A stretch of DNA of 8,446 bases, taken from assembly GCA_022707665.1 (NCBI GenBank), contig JAKJAE010000095.1:245-8690 (forward strand), read 5' to 3'. A program made the translations under genes and the position numbers. The notes below the pieces were generated by a model, which did no database searches, was not told the DNA's origin, and worked only from the letters and a program-made list of their open reading frames with translations. Positions 1 through 7,730 of the stretch are shown in pieces; position 1 is the first letter of the stretch, and every line of letters starts with the position of its first letter. This DNA is from Chloroflexota bacterium. Its GTDB lineage: Bacteria > Chloroflexota > Anaerolineae > B4-G1 > SLSP01.

Positions 1-3000
1 CCGCGATGCGTTTGACCTCAGCGCCATACGCGGAGAACAGGGTCACGAGTCCCGTGATCGCGCCCTCAAGGCTGAGAGGCGTGAAGCGCCGGATCCCACG
101 GGCGGCCGCTTCCTCTTTGGTTTCGATCTGGGTTGTGATGCCGATTGGGCATTCGCCCGACATACAGTTGCGGCACAGGAGGCACCCGATAGCTACCATT
201 GCCAACGTACCGAAGCCGACCCGGTCGGCTCCCAGGCACATCAGCTTCAGGACGTCATCAGGTGAGCGGACGCCACCATCGGCCCAGAGCTCCACCCGAC
301 GGCGCATGCCACTGTTAAGCAGGGCGCGGTGCGCTTCGACGACGCCGATCTCCGCGGGTAGTCCCACGTGGCGGATACTGTGAGCTCTGGCTGCACCGGT
401 ACCGCCGTCGTAGCCGGTGAGGTTGATGATGTCTGCGCCCGCCTTTGCCACACCTACGGCCACCAGACCAATGTCGGGGACGATGGGTACCTTAACAGCA
501 ACCCGTGCTTTGGGGTTGGCCGTCTTGAGCTCTTCGATGAACTGAGCCAGATCCTCGATCGAGTAGATGTCGTGATTGTTCGAAGGAGAGATCAGGTCAA
601 TGCCCGGTGATACGTGCCTGGCACGAGCGATCTTGCTCGACACCTTCTGTCCTGGAAGGTGGCCTCCCTCTCCCGGTTTTGCCCCCTGGCCGATCTTGAT
701 CTCCAGAAGGTTACTGGCGTTCAACATCGTCACATTGACCCCAAAGCGCCCCGATGCGATCTGTTGGCCGCGGTTATGGGGGTAACGGCCCATCAGATCC
801 TCGATTTCGCCGCCCTCGCCGTTGAGGGTGATGATGTTGAGACGTTTGGCCGCCTCAGCATATGCGCGGTACGCGATCTCGCTCTGCGAGCCAAATGACA
901 TGCTGGCGATGACGAAGGGCAGGTCGTGGCCCGTGATCGTAGCATCCACCTGGCCCGGCTGGAACCTGATGTCCGTCGCTGGCGGATTGAAGCCGATGAC
1001 GTGGCGCAGGGCGACAGGATGCGTCCTCTCAAGCTCGCGGATGGTCACAAAGGCTGCGGTGGCATCACCCTTACCCTGCGCGATCTGACGGAGGGTCGAA
1101 CCCAGCAGAGGGTAGAGGCGAGGGACGCGCGGTAGCGTGGTTGCCTTCTCGACCATTGCCTTGCAGCGGCGTTCCCCGTCACGGGTGAGGTCGTCCCACG
1201 TCAGGCCTCGTTCGGCGCCCCCGGCGAAGCTCGGGACATCCAAGACTTCGGCAAGGCTATTGCTCACCCCGATCGTCGAGAAGATCCGCCCATAGCCACG
1301 CAGCTCATGGATTCCCATGGTGCTCGTTATCTTCTCGATGCCGGTGTGCAGAGCGTGGAGGGTTCGGCTGATCCGTTGTGCGCGGTCTGCATCACCCGTG
1401 GGCTCCGTGCCGCCAGCGGCGACTTCGATCAGCAGGTAGGGCGCGATGGCGTCGGCCCCCAGTCCGAGGGCGACGATGATGTCGTGGAGGTTGCGGATTG
1501 CCGCGCTGTGCACGACGAGGCCGGTGCTGCGACGGCACGTGTCGGGGCACGCCACTTCGTCTCTGTTCGCGCGGAGTGCCTTGTCGACCAGGGCGACAGC
1601 AAGATGAGGAGGAATCCACCCCCGGTCATCGTGGAGGGCTGGACCGTCGTCGAGGATGATCAGCCTGGCCCCTTTCTCTGCAGCCGCCACCGCCTCGCGC
1701 GCCAGGCGGTTGGCTGCAGGCCGGACCGGCTCCCTGGGCTTTGTGGATAGGGAGAGGATCGCTACCTCACTTCGATCGAATGCGGCCACGAGATCCTCGA
1801 GAGACAGCGTGCCGTGTTCCGCAGCCAGCATCCGATAGTTGTCGGGAGGGAGCAGCGGCGTCCGGTGACCTCCGACGACGATCGGCACGTCGAGGACGAT
1901 GTGCGGCGGGGTGTCCGCCAGGGCTGAAGCATGCAGAGAAGGCCGGGGGCCGATGATGACCTGCGTTGAGAAGTGTTCCTGTTCGCGCTCACGATCGATC
2001 GCCGGGTTTGTGACGACAGCGATCTGCTCTTTGAAGTAATCGCTCAGATTCACGATGTGTTCGCTGAGCGATGCCAGGGGGCCATCATACCCAAGAGAAG
2101 CGACAGGGTCCTTGCCGTGTTCGGCAAGGACGCGGGCCCAGGCGAGATCGTCAGCCGTCCAACCGGAGGCCGTCAGGTGAGTAGGCGTTGGCTCGAGGCG
2201 GTGAAGCTCATTGCCCCTCAGATCAGCCCAACTGGACTGTGCTGCAGGGTGGACGATGGCTGTGCAGAAGCGGGTTCCAGGTGCTCCGTAACGCTTGCTT
2301 CCTCGATCAGCAACGTGGCGCTGGATCTGTGCGTAGTCGAGCACCTGGACGCCTTCATCGCGCAGAAGGTGGACCGCCATCTTCTCGCCGGGCGCAAGTG
2401 GCTTGGGATCACCGTTGAGCAAGTCGGTGGGAACAACGCCTTTCTCGGACGAGAAGAAGCACTCCTTTTCGGTGTGCCCGAACCAGAGCGGGCGAAGTCC
2501 CAACGCATCGACGCTGCCGATGCAGGTGTCGCCGTGGCGAGCGATGATGGCTGCCGGCCCTTGCGCGTAGGGGCCGAAGGCGCGGCGGTAGAACTGGTAG
2601 ATGCCCTTCAGGTCGTCGGGCATACGCCCAATCTCGCTAAGGATGGGCGGGAAGACAATCTCAAGGGCTTCGATGATGTCAAACCCATACTGGTTGATCA
2701 GGGCTTCGATGAGCCGATTGAGGTCCTGAGAGTCGCTGCCGCTACGGATACGTTCCGCATCCAGCATCTCCATCTGCTCACGAAGACGACTGATGGTGTT
2801 GATCTCTCCGTTGTGTCCGAGGAGCGAGAAGGGTTGGACACGCTCGAAAGCCGTGCTGGTATTGGTGGAGTACCGGGCGTGGCCGATGGTGATGGCAGAT
2901 GTGAAATCGCGGTTGCGCAGCTCAGGATAGTAGTGGTAGAGGGTCTCCACCGACCCCCGGACCTTGTATACGACGCTGCTGTTGGAGAGTGAGGCCACGT

Positions 3001-3550
3001 GGATTGGGGTCTGTGACTCGATGGCTTTTGCGATACCGAAGAGCGTGGGCTCCACCGACTCGACCGGACACTGGCTCAGAACGCCAGCGACTTGCCAGAA
3101 GATGGGTTCCTGTGCACGCGCCAGGCGTCCCAGCGCTTCGCGGAGCGTGACCCCTGGGCGTTCGAGGAGCATATCCGCTCCACTGGCAGAGAAGAGGCGC
3201 AAGGTCCGAGCCTGCCAGGACGAGAGGTGCGCACGCTGGTCCTCGGGAATGAGAAGGTGGCCGACGAAGAAGCGCTTGTCGCTCGCCAGCCAGGCGGGGC
3301 GACCCACAGCATCGATCGCGGCAGTCCAGATCTTGCGGGGGATATCGGCCAGGATCCCGCATCCGTCGCCTTCGCTCTGGACATCGCCTGACCGGTGTCC
3401 CATCTTGCCCAGAGCCTCGATTGTCCGTTTGAGGTTGCCGTGGGTTGATTCGCCGCTGGTGCGGATCGATGCCACGATGGCGCACGCATCGTGCTCCTCT
3501 TCGCGCGGTCGCTGGAGAGGAAAGATACCGGCTGGGTGTTGGGTGCTCAT
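1..3550 (-). CDS. gltB: Glutamate synthase large (alpha) subunit, C-terminus beyond window
   Basis: Glutamine:2-oxoglutarate aminotransferase (GOGAT), which makes two glutamates from glutamine and 2-oxoglutarate in the cytoplasm. From the ATG at 3548-3550 the frame stays open for 1183 codons to the window edge. The N-terminal Ntn amidotransferase domain (about 23-430) has EEEHDACAIVAS with nucleophile Cys23 after a 22-residue propeptide, HARYSTNT (224-231) and LGHNGEIN (244-251). The central domain starts near 484 (GYDGPLA, then VTNPAID at 513-519). The FMN synthase domain has MSFGSQS (884-890), GEGGE (911-915), QGAKPGEGG (955-963), SPSNNHDIYSIEDLAQ (988-1003) and LTGYDGGTGA (1044-1053). The Fe-S motif uses Cys1123, Cys1129 and Cys1134, with an extra Cys1126. 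The spacing matches classical bacterial GltB, so about 300 more residues (GXGXG beta-helix) are expected off-window. It is divergent from gdhA. No gltD is in view. Confidence 0.96.
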   Translation of the reverse strand, partial: MSTQHPAGIFPLQRPREEEHDACAIVASIRTSGESTHGNLKRTIEALGKMGHRSGDVQSEGDGCGILADIPRKIWTAAIDAVGRPAWLASDKRFFVGHLLIPEDQRAHLSSWQARTLRLFSASGADMLLERPGVTLREALGRLARAQEPIFWQVAGVLSQCPVESVEPTLFGIAKAIESQTPIHVASLSNSSVVYKVRGSVETLYHYYPELRNRDFTSAITIGHARYSTNTSTAFERVQPFSLLGHNGEINTISRLREQMEMLDAERIRSGSDSQDLNRLIEALINQYGFDIIEALEIVFPPILSEIGRMPDDLKGIYQFYRRAFGPYAQGPAAIIARHGDTCIGSVDALGLRPLWFGHTEKECFFSSEKGVVPTDLLNGDPKPLAPGEKMAVHLLRDEGVQVLDYAQIQRHVADRGSKRYGAPGTRFCTAIVHPAAQSSWADLRGNELHRLEPTPTHLTASGWTADDLAWARVLAEHGKDPVASLGYDGPLASLSEHIVNLSDYFKEQIAVVTNPAIDREREQEHFSTQVIIGPRPSLHASALADTPPHIVLDVPIVVGGHRTPLLPPDNYRMLAAEHGTLSLEDLVAAFDRSEVAILSLSTKPREPVRPAANRLAREAVAAAEKGARLIILDDGPALHDDRGWIPPHLAVALVDKALRANRDEVACPDTCRRSTGLVVHSAAIRNLHDIIVALGLGADAIAPYLLIEVAAGGTEPTGDADRAQRISRTLHALHTGIEKITSTMGIHELRGYGRIFSTIGVSNSLAEVLDVPSFAGGAERGLTWDDLTRDGERRCKAMVEKATTLPRVPRLYPLLGSTLRQIAQGKGDATAAFVTIRELERTHPVALRHVIGFNPPATDIRFQPGQVDATITGHDLPFVIASMSFGSQSEIAYRAYAEAAKRLNIITLNGEGGEIEDLMGRYPHNRGQQIASGRFGVNVTMLNASNLLEIKIGQGAKPGEGGHLPGQKVSSKIARARHVSPGIDLISPSNNHDIYSIEDLAQFIEELKTANPKARVAVKVPIVPDIGLVAVGVAKAGADIINLTGYDGGTGAARAHSIRHVGLPAEIGVVEAHRALLNSGMRRRVELWADGGVRSPDDVLKLMCLGADRVGFGTLAMVAIGCLLCRNCMSGECPIGITTQIETKEEAAARGIRRFTPLSLEGAITGLVTLFSAYGAEVKRIA

Positions 3551-3559
3551 CGATCCTGT

Positions 3560-3566
3560 CCTCCTT
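3560..3566 (-). promoter_or_regulatory. Shine-Dalgarno site of gltB
   Basis: On the minus strand AAGGAGG lies 9 nt before the ATG at 3550. It is a full-strength site. It fixes the gltB start, and so the 22-residue propeptide that must be removed to expose the catalytic cysteine. Confidence 0.85.
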
Positions 3567-3687
3567 GCTCGGTGCGATCATCGGTGCCGGCAGGCGTCTA
3601 CACGTCCTGAGTACCCGATGGCGCAACACAGCGCCACGCACTCTGGAAGTATAGTGACAGACCGCAACACGCCCGATCTGGACCGAA

Positions 3688-3745
3688 CCCTCGGCGTTGG
3701 CGGTACGGGATAGCTTTCCCCAAAGCTAACCCATGCCGCCGAGGG
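3688..3745 (-). repeat. Nested inverted repeat (dyad) in the gltB-gdhA intergenic region
   Basis: The outer arms CCCTCGGCG (3688-3696) and CGCCGAGGG (3737-3745) are perfectly complementary. Inside them, GGGATAGCTTT (3707-3717) pairs with AAAGCTAACCC (3722-3732) around a 4-base loop, 10 of 11 positions matching. A second pairing is also possible: GGCGG (3699-3703) with CCGCC (3736-3740). It competes with the top of the outer stem because GGCG is repeated (GGCGTTGGCGG). The element could act as RNA in the gltB leader or as a DNA operator between the divergent promoters. It is not a terminator, since no T tract follows on either strand. The pairing is seen directly; the role is inferred. Confidence 0.6.
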
Positions 3746-3764
3746 ATGGCTGGTATGGGCGGGG

Positions 3765-3792
3765 AGTATGCCACGGCAGAGAGGCGTGTCAA
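3765..3792 (-). promoter_or_regulatory. Candidate housekeeping promoter for gltB
   Basis: On the minus strand a consensus -35 TTGACA (3787-3792) is followed by 16 bases and then CATACT (3765-3770), which matches 4 of 6 positions of TATAAT, including the A at position 2 and the final T. Transcription would start near 3758, just before the large dyad. The perfect -35 in a GC-rich background makes this the best candidate for gltB. It is unproven, and the -10 is only moderate. Confidence 0.5.
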
Positions 3793-3866
3793 GTGCTGGG
3801 CCAGGATGGCGCGGGCTCGATGACCGGTACGCCGCCAGTCGTAGACGGGCTGATTGATCAGTTCGC

Positions 3867-3894
3867 TTGCCCAAGGGCCGAAGTCGAGTATGAT
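3867..3894 (+). promoter_or_regulatory. Candidate promoter for gdhA
   Basis: TTGCCC (3867-3872, 4 of 6 to the -35 consensus) is followed by 16 bases and TATGAT (3889-3894, 5 of 6 to the -10 consensus). The start would be near 3901, giving a leader of about 67 nt before the GTG at 3968. It lies about 75 bp from the opposing gltB -35, so a regulator bound between them could touch both polymerases. Confidence 0.5.
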
Positions 3895-3954
3895 CGTTAG
3901 GTTATCGCGGATCGTTGCGGTTCCAGCCCCGCAGCGGCCGCCTCCACACCAGCC

Positions 3955-3960
3955 AAGGAG
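3955..3960 (+). promoter_or_regulatory. Shine-Dalgarno site that sets the gdhA GTG start
   Basis: AAGGAG is followed by 7 nt and GTG at 3968. An ATG at 3854 opens the same frame earlier, but it has no such site, lies upstream of the predicted transcript start, and would add 38 residues unlike the family N-terminus. Confidence 0.85.
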
Positions 3961-3967
3961 AAGAGAC

Positions 3968-5218
3968 GTGTCTGAGGAACTGAATCCATTCGAGATTGCG
4001 CAGAAGCAGCTTGACGCGGCTGCAGCTATCATGCAGTTGGAGCCTGCGCTGCATGAGTTACTGCGTTGGCCTATCCGTGAGCTACACGTGACGCTCCCGG
4101 TCCGTATGGACGATGGCTCTACCGAGATCTTCCACGGCTACCGAGTCCAATACAACGACTCGCGCGGGCCGACGAAGGGCGGGCTGCGCTTTCACCCGCA
4201 CGAGACGATCGACACAGTACGGGCGCTCGCTGCGTGGATGACCTGGAAGACAGCAGTGATGGACATCCCGCTGGGGGGCGGGAAGGGAGGCATCATCTGC
4301 AATCCGAAGGTCATGTCGCCAGGCGAGCTGGAGCGACTGAGCCGCGCTTACATCCGGCAGGTGGGGCGCATTCTCGGCGAGGATATGGATGTGCCAGCGC
4401 CCGATGTCTACACCACACCCCAGATCATGGCCTGGATGATGGATGAATACGCCTTCATGCGCGGACATAACGTGCCGGGAGTGATCACGGGCAAGCCCTT
4501 GCCTCTGGGCGGCTCGGCAGGTCGAGGCGATGCGACTGCGCGGGGTGGGATGACCTGCGTTCGGGAAGCTGCCAAGCTACTGGGCCTCGCGACAGCCGGA
4601 GCGACGATGGCGATCCAGGGCTTCGGCAACGCAGGACAGTATGCCGCGATCCTTGGGGCTGAGCTGCTGGGGATGCGTATCGCGGCCGTGTCCGACTCCC
4701 AAGGGGGTGTCTACAACCCTGCTGGACTAGACCCCGCGGCCCTGATTGTACACAAACTAGAGACAGGATCGGTGGTGGGGTTCCCTGAAGGAGACGCAGT
4801 CACGAATGCGGAACTGCTCGAGTTGGATGTCGACGTTCTGGCCCCGGCTGCACTCGAGAACCAGATCACGGCCGAGAATGCCGCGCGGATCAAGGCGAAG
4901 ATCGTCGCTGAGTTGGCCAATGGACCCACGACGCCCGATGCGGACGCTGTTCTGTACGACGGGCAGCACTACGTGATTCCAGATTTTCTGTGCAATGCGG
5001 GTGGTGTGACGGTCTCGTATTTCGAGCAGGTCCAAAACGCGTACGGATACTACTGGAAGGAAGCTCAGGTCCACGAACTGCTGGATGAGAAGATGACCAC
5101 CGCGTTCCAGGCAGTGGCCCAGACGGCCGACGACTACCACATCGATAACCGGATGGCAGCGTACATTGTGGCGGTTGGGCGAGTAGCTGAGGCCTGCAAG
5201 CTGAGAGGGTGGGTGTAG
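3968..5218 (+). CDS. gdhA: Glutamate dehydrogenase (416 aa, GTG start)
   Basis: Catalyses reversible reductive amination of 2-oxoglutarate to glutamate with NAD(P)H in the cytoplasm. The length is typical of the hexameric roughly 420-aa class. The N-terminal dimerisation domain has [10 protein letters not shown] with the substrate lysine at 70, PLGGGKGG with catalytic Lys106, and PAPDVYT with catalytic Asp146. The Rossmann domain has GFGNAG at 218-223, followed by AAVSDSQGG at the end of the second strand. That Asp is compatible with NAD or dual use, so cofactor preference cannot be called. The hinge reads [14 protein letters not shown]. Near the C-terminus is [16 protein letters not shown], the expected family motif. 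The start is set by AAGGAG 7 nt upstream. It is divergent from gltB with separate candidate promoters, and convergent with the next gene across a hairpin terminator. It appears intact and monocistronic. Confidence 0.96.
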   Translation: MSEELNPFEIAQKQLDAAAAIMQLEPALHELLRWPIRELHVTLPVRMDDGSTEIFHGYRVQYNDSRGPTKGGLRFHPHETIDTVRALAAWMTWKTAVMDIPLGGGKGGIICNPKVMSPGELERLSRAYIRQVGRILGEDMDVPAPDVYTTPQIMAWMMDEYAFMRGHNVPGVITGKPLPLGGSAGRGDATARGGMTCVREAAKLLGLATAGATMAIQGFGNAGQYAAILGAELLGMRIAAVSDSQGGVYNPAGLDPAALIVHKLETGSVVGFPEGDAVTNAELLELDVDVLAPAALENQITAENAARIKAKIVAELANGPTTPDADAVLYDGQHYVIPDFLCNAGGVTVSYFEQVQNAYGYYWKEAQVHELLDEKMTTAFQAVAQTADDYHIDNRMAAYIVAVGRVAEACKLRGWV

Positions 5219-5291
5219 GAAACGACGAAGACCCTATGGAGGGTCCGCAGCAGGTTCACGGGCTTGCCGTCGGAGCCACCAGGATGCTGCG

Positions 5292-5325
5292 ACCGGTGGA
5301 CGGGAAGGACATCCCGTCCACCGGT
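5292..5325. terminator. Perfect 14-bp hairpin between convergent genes, probable bidirectional terminator
   Basis: ACCGGTGGACGGGA (5292-5305) and its exact complement (5312-5325) enclose the 6-base loop AGGACA. It lies 73 bases after the gdhA stop and 10 bases after the stop of the minus-strand gene ending at 5336. Neither strand has a U tract, so it is a tractless (I-shaped) hairpin, a form reported in GC-rich bacteria. It may equally act as a 3'-end stabiliser. A smaller stem (GCGCTGC/GCAGCGC, 5339-5355) sits in the last codons of the minus-strand gene. Confidence 0.65.
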
Positions 5326-5335
5326 GAAACCACGA

Positions 5336-7726
5336 TCAGCGCTGCTCCGCAGCGCGAGATGTGGACAGATAGCCCACGGCACGCTCCAGTTCATCGTTCA
5401 TGATGATCTGTAACGTGCGTCCCTGCGCGACAGCGGGTATATCGATTACCTGTACATAAGGGCTATAGGCTGCCATCTCCGGGACGAGGTCAGTGAGCAC
5501 GTTCGGCGCGCCATCGAGGAACTTCGTGTTGAGCACTGCACCACGGTTGTTAAGGGTAATCGGAAGCGGGTAGATGCCTGCTTCGACGAGGTCTTGGAAG
5601 AAGTGCGTGCCGTAGGATGGCTCTGCTTCGGTGCCTTCTGCAGCGGACGATACCTCCACCAGCACTCGAGTATTGTGGATGTCGGCGTAGGTGACTTTCA
5701 CGCCCAGGTCGACATCCGAACTTCCCCAGCGCCCCGGGCCGATGAGGATGAAGTTGGTGTTGGCCAACCGCATGTTCAGGCGACCGATGACGCGCGCGAT
5801 GTCGAGCTTGAGCTCGTAAGACGACGCATGGTGGTACCGATCAGGCCGGACATAGACGATGTAGCGGATCCCCGCGACTGCACCGTGGGGCACCAGCTCC
5901 GTAGTCTGCAAGATGAGATCCGACGCCGCAATCGTGTCGGGAATGTCGACCACAAGGCGTTCCTTGTGGCTGATCTGAGGACGGCACTGGAGGAGATGGA
6001 TGGTGTAGTCGGTATCCGGGTACCCCTGGCCAATCTCGACGGTGAACTCGATGTCCACGGGCCAATTGTGGAAGCGCTCGAGTTTCTCGAGGATTGAGCG
6101 CATCAGACCGATGAACTCCGCGTCCTTGAGCAGTTGATCGAAGGTTAGCAGCAGCCGGCCGTTCTCGTTGCGGGGTAGCCGTGCGATGATGGGGGCAATG
6201 TAATCGCCTTTGTCCAGCGATGCCAGGTAGCGTATCCCCGGATAGTCGGCCTGGATGACCTCCTTCGCAGGGAGTGTCTTGAGCTGTCCATCCTCGAGGT
6301 CCAGCAGGTCGATGTAGCGCTGCGCGTACTTGCGCAATCTGTCGGAGCCCACGTGCGGACGCAACTCCGGGTGACTGAGTGCGACGATACGTGGGAAGTC
6401 GTTTGCAACGCGCTCGACAGCGCGCGTGCCGAACCCTGCGACAAGCCTGAGGAAGCCATCATCCCGGCGGATCTTGGGGTTCCAGCGGAATGGATTGCGG
6501 CTGTACCCGACGCCAGCAATTGCAGGGAAGAGGTAATGCCGGTAGCGCGTCCCCACGACTTTCTGAATGAGCACTGCCATACGCTCATCGTAGTCCACGA
6601 GGCCCATCCTCTGGCGGTAAAGCAGGGCATCGGGACTCAGAGTGCTGGCGTAGACCTTGCTCACGGCTCGCAACAGGGCGTCGAGGTTCTCTTGTGCCGT
6701 CCCCTGGTTTGGGCAGAAGACGCTTTCGTACTTTCCTGCCAGCGCCGCCCCAAAGTGGACCTCAAGAAGACTGGAGGAGCGCACGATCAGGGGGACGTTG
6801 CCTACCTCCTCGAGGAGCCTGCGCAGGCTCAAGATGATCTCGGGTGGGAAGTGGCCCTCGACATAAGCCTGGCGAATGCCTGGATAATCGGTCTGGATCT
6901 CGCTGGCGGTTCGGTACTTCTGGTTCATATAGCGGGTGAAACCGTTCACCATCTGGAACTCGTAGAAGACATCGGCACCGATGTAGTAGGAGTCCGGGAT
7001 CTCGACGTGGCGATGGAGTTCCAGGGCGTGTTCGGCCGCGTTTTCGCTCGCTGCATCCTGCAGGATCTTCTGAGCCAGGAGGAGGCCTGCAGCCTTGCCT
7101 CCGATCTTGCCACGACCGATCAGGTGTTTCCGCACCTCCTGGAGGTCACGTACGGAGAAGATCTCTTTTGCGATCCCGACGAACTCCAGTTGGTCGCTGA
7201 GCATGCTCTTGATGAGGACGACGATGATCTCACGCAGGTGGTGGCGCGCCTGGCTGAGCTGTTCAGGGGGGAGGGCCTCGTAGGCCAGTCCCTGTGAGAA
7301 GAGCAGGTCCATTGGGGCCAGCTCGGGGTTGAACGAGAGGATGAGCGCGTGCTCTTCGGGTGACGTGGTCTCGGTCAGGGTGCGCTGGATCGCGTCGTTC
7401 AGACGGTCAGGTGGGAAGTTGTAGGCGAAGTAGAAGTCGGTGAGTTGGTCACGGATCACAGCCAGGCGCGCGTTCCAGGTGGGTTCGGATTCCTGGCCAA
7501 AGGGGTCGGCCAGACCTTCACGGTGCTGGGAGAGCACGGCCTTCTGCCGGACCTCGGCCTCGAACGCCTGCGCAGTGATGATACCCTTCTCGAACAACTC
7601 GCGCCGCATGAGCTCACGGATTCTGGGCGCCAGTATTGGATACTGGGCCAACCGGATATGGACGCCGTAGACCTCGTGCAGTTGCTCGTAGTCGGCGCTG
7701 CCTGCTGCTGACCGGTCATCCACCAT
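5336..7726 (-). CDS. PEP/pyruvate-binding (PPDK N-terminal, ATP-grasp) domain protein, acceptor unknown
   Basis: The protein has 796 residues, starting at the ATG at 7724-7726 chosen for its AGGAGGA site. Residues 1-200 are a mostly helical N-terminal region I cannot assign. Residues about 204-585 are the ATP-binding domain of PEP synthase and pyruvate phosphate dikinase: GRGKIGGKAAG (204-214, Lys211), IVRSSS (314-319, Arg316), VDIEF (557-561, Asp558 and Glu560) and LLQCRPQ (578-584, Gln580), all at expected relative positions. After this, a normal PEP synthase has a swivelling phospho-histidine domain with a GGxTSHAA motif and a PEP barrel. Both are absent. Instead residues 600-796 form another domain with LIGPGRWGSSD (661-671) and EPSYGTHFFQDL (702-713). 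I recall similar two-part proteins annotated only as PEP/pyruvate-binding. It therefore probably binds and cleaves ATP, but is unlikely to make PEP. It follows ecfT by 73 nt on the same strand and is convergent with gdhA. Confidence 0.88.
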   Translation of the reverse strand: MVDDRSAAGSADYEQLHEVYGVHIRLAQYPILAPRIRELMRRELFEKGIITAQAFEAEVRQKAVLSQHREGLADPFGQESEPTWNARLAVIRDQLTDFYFAYNFPPDRLNDAIQRTLTETTSPEEHALILSFNPELAPMDLLFSQGLAYEALPPEQLSQARHHLREIIVVLIKSMLSDQLEFVGIAKEIFSVRDLQEVRKHLIGRGKIGGKAAGLLLAQKILQDAASENAAEHALELHRHVEIPDSYYIGADVFYEFQMVNGFTRYMNQKYRTASEIQTDYPGIRQAYVEGHFPPEIILSLRRLLEEVGNVPLIVRSSSLLEVHFGAALAGKYESVFCPNQGTAQENLDALLRAVSKVYASTLSPDALLYRQRMGLVDYDERMAVLIQKVVGTRYRHYLFPAIAGVGYSRNPFRWNPKIRRDDGFLRLVAGFGTRAVERVANDFPRIVALSHPELRPHVGSDRLRKYAQRYIDLLDLEDGQLKTLPAKEVIQADYPGIRYLASLDKGDYIAPIIARLPRNENGRLLLTFDQLLKDAEFIGLMRSILEKLERFHNWPVDIEFTVEIGQGYPDTDYTIHLLQCRPQISHKERLVVDIPDTIAASDLILQTTELVPHGAVAGIRYIVYVRPDRYHHASSYELKLDIARVIGRLNMRLANTNFILIGPGRWGSSDVDLGVKVTYADIHNTRVLVEVSSAAEGTEAEPSYGTHFFQDLVEAGIYPLPITLNNRGAVLNTKFLDGAPNVLTDLVPEMAAYSPYVQVIDIPAVAQGRTLQIIMNDELERAVGYLSTSRAAEQR

Positions 7727-7730
7727 AGAA

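Larger units (their letters stand above)
3551..3758 (-). promoter_or_regulatory. Candidate structured 5' leader of gltB
   Basis: If the candidate promoter at 3765-3792 is used, the gltB transcript begins near 3758 and carries an untranslated leader of about 208 nt. Its first part is a strong two-level stem (3688-3745, listed separately). Further down is a 6-bp hairpin (TGGCGC with GCGCCA, 3619-3636, 6-nt loop), then unstructured-looking sequence to the Shine-Dalgarno site. I do not recognise a known riboswitch consensus; glutamine (glnA), guanidine (ykkC), TPP, cobalamin, ZTP and T-box signatures were considered by eye. The leader is longer than translation needs, which suggests cis-regulation. 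The transcript start is inferred. Confidence 0.4.

Noticed and set aside
1973..2992. Long open frame (339 codons) on the plus strand
   Set aside because: Antisense to the amidotransferase domain of gltB, which reads cleanly with family motifs throughout. No plausible ribosome site or motifs of its own.
3648..3653. TATACT on the minus strand as the gltB -10 element
   Set aside because: No acceptable -35 lies 16-18 bases upstream. The TTGACA/CATACT pair at 3765-3792 is the better combination, though this one remains an alternative that would exclude the dyad from the transcript.
2964..3713. Plus-strand open frame (249 codons) running from gltB into the intergenic region
   Set aside because: Mostly antisense to gltB, with arginine- and serine-rich low-information translation. 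It ends inside the dyad region.
3756..3780. GGGGAGTA on the plus strand, resembling the start of the manganese (yybP-ykoY) riboswitch
   Set aside because: Only the first short box fits, and the second conserved half is not found. The downstream gene is glutamate dehydrogenase, and the site lies upstream of its candidate promoter.
3854..3967. Upstream ATG extending gdhA by 38 residues
   Set aside because: It overlaps the candidate promoter, lacks a ribosome site, and gives residues not found at the family N-terminus.
3598..4032. Minus-strand open frame (144 codons) filling the gltB-gdhA gap
   Set aside because: It overlaps the start of gdhA and both candidate promoters, with no ribosome site and no recognisable motif. 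The gap is better read as regulatory.
6353..7297. Long open frame (314 codons) on the plus strand
   Set aside because: It lies wholly antisense to the PEP/pyruvate-binding gene, whose motifs are unmistakable. Its translation has no recognisable motif, and it is a GC-rich shadow.
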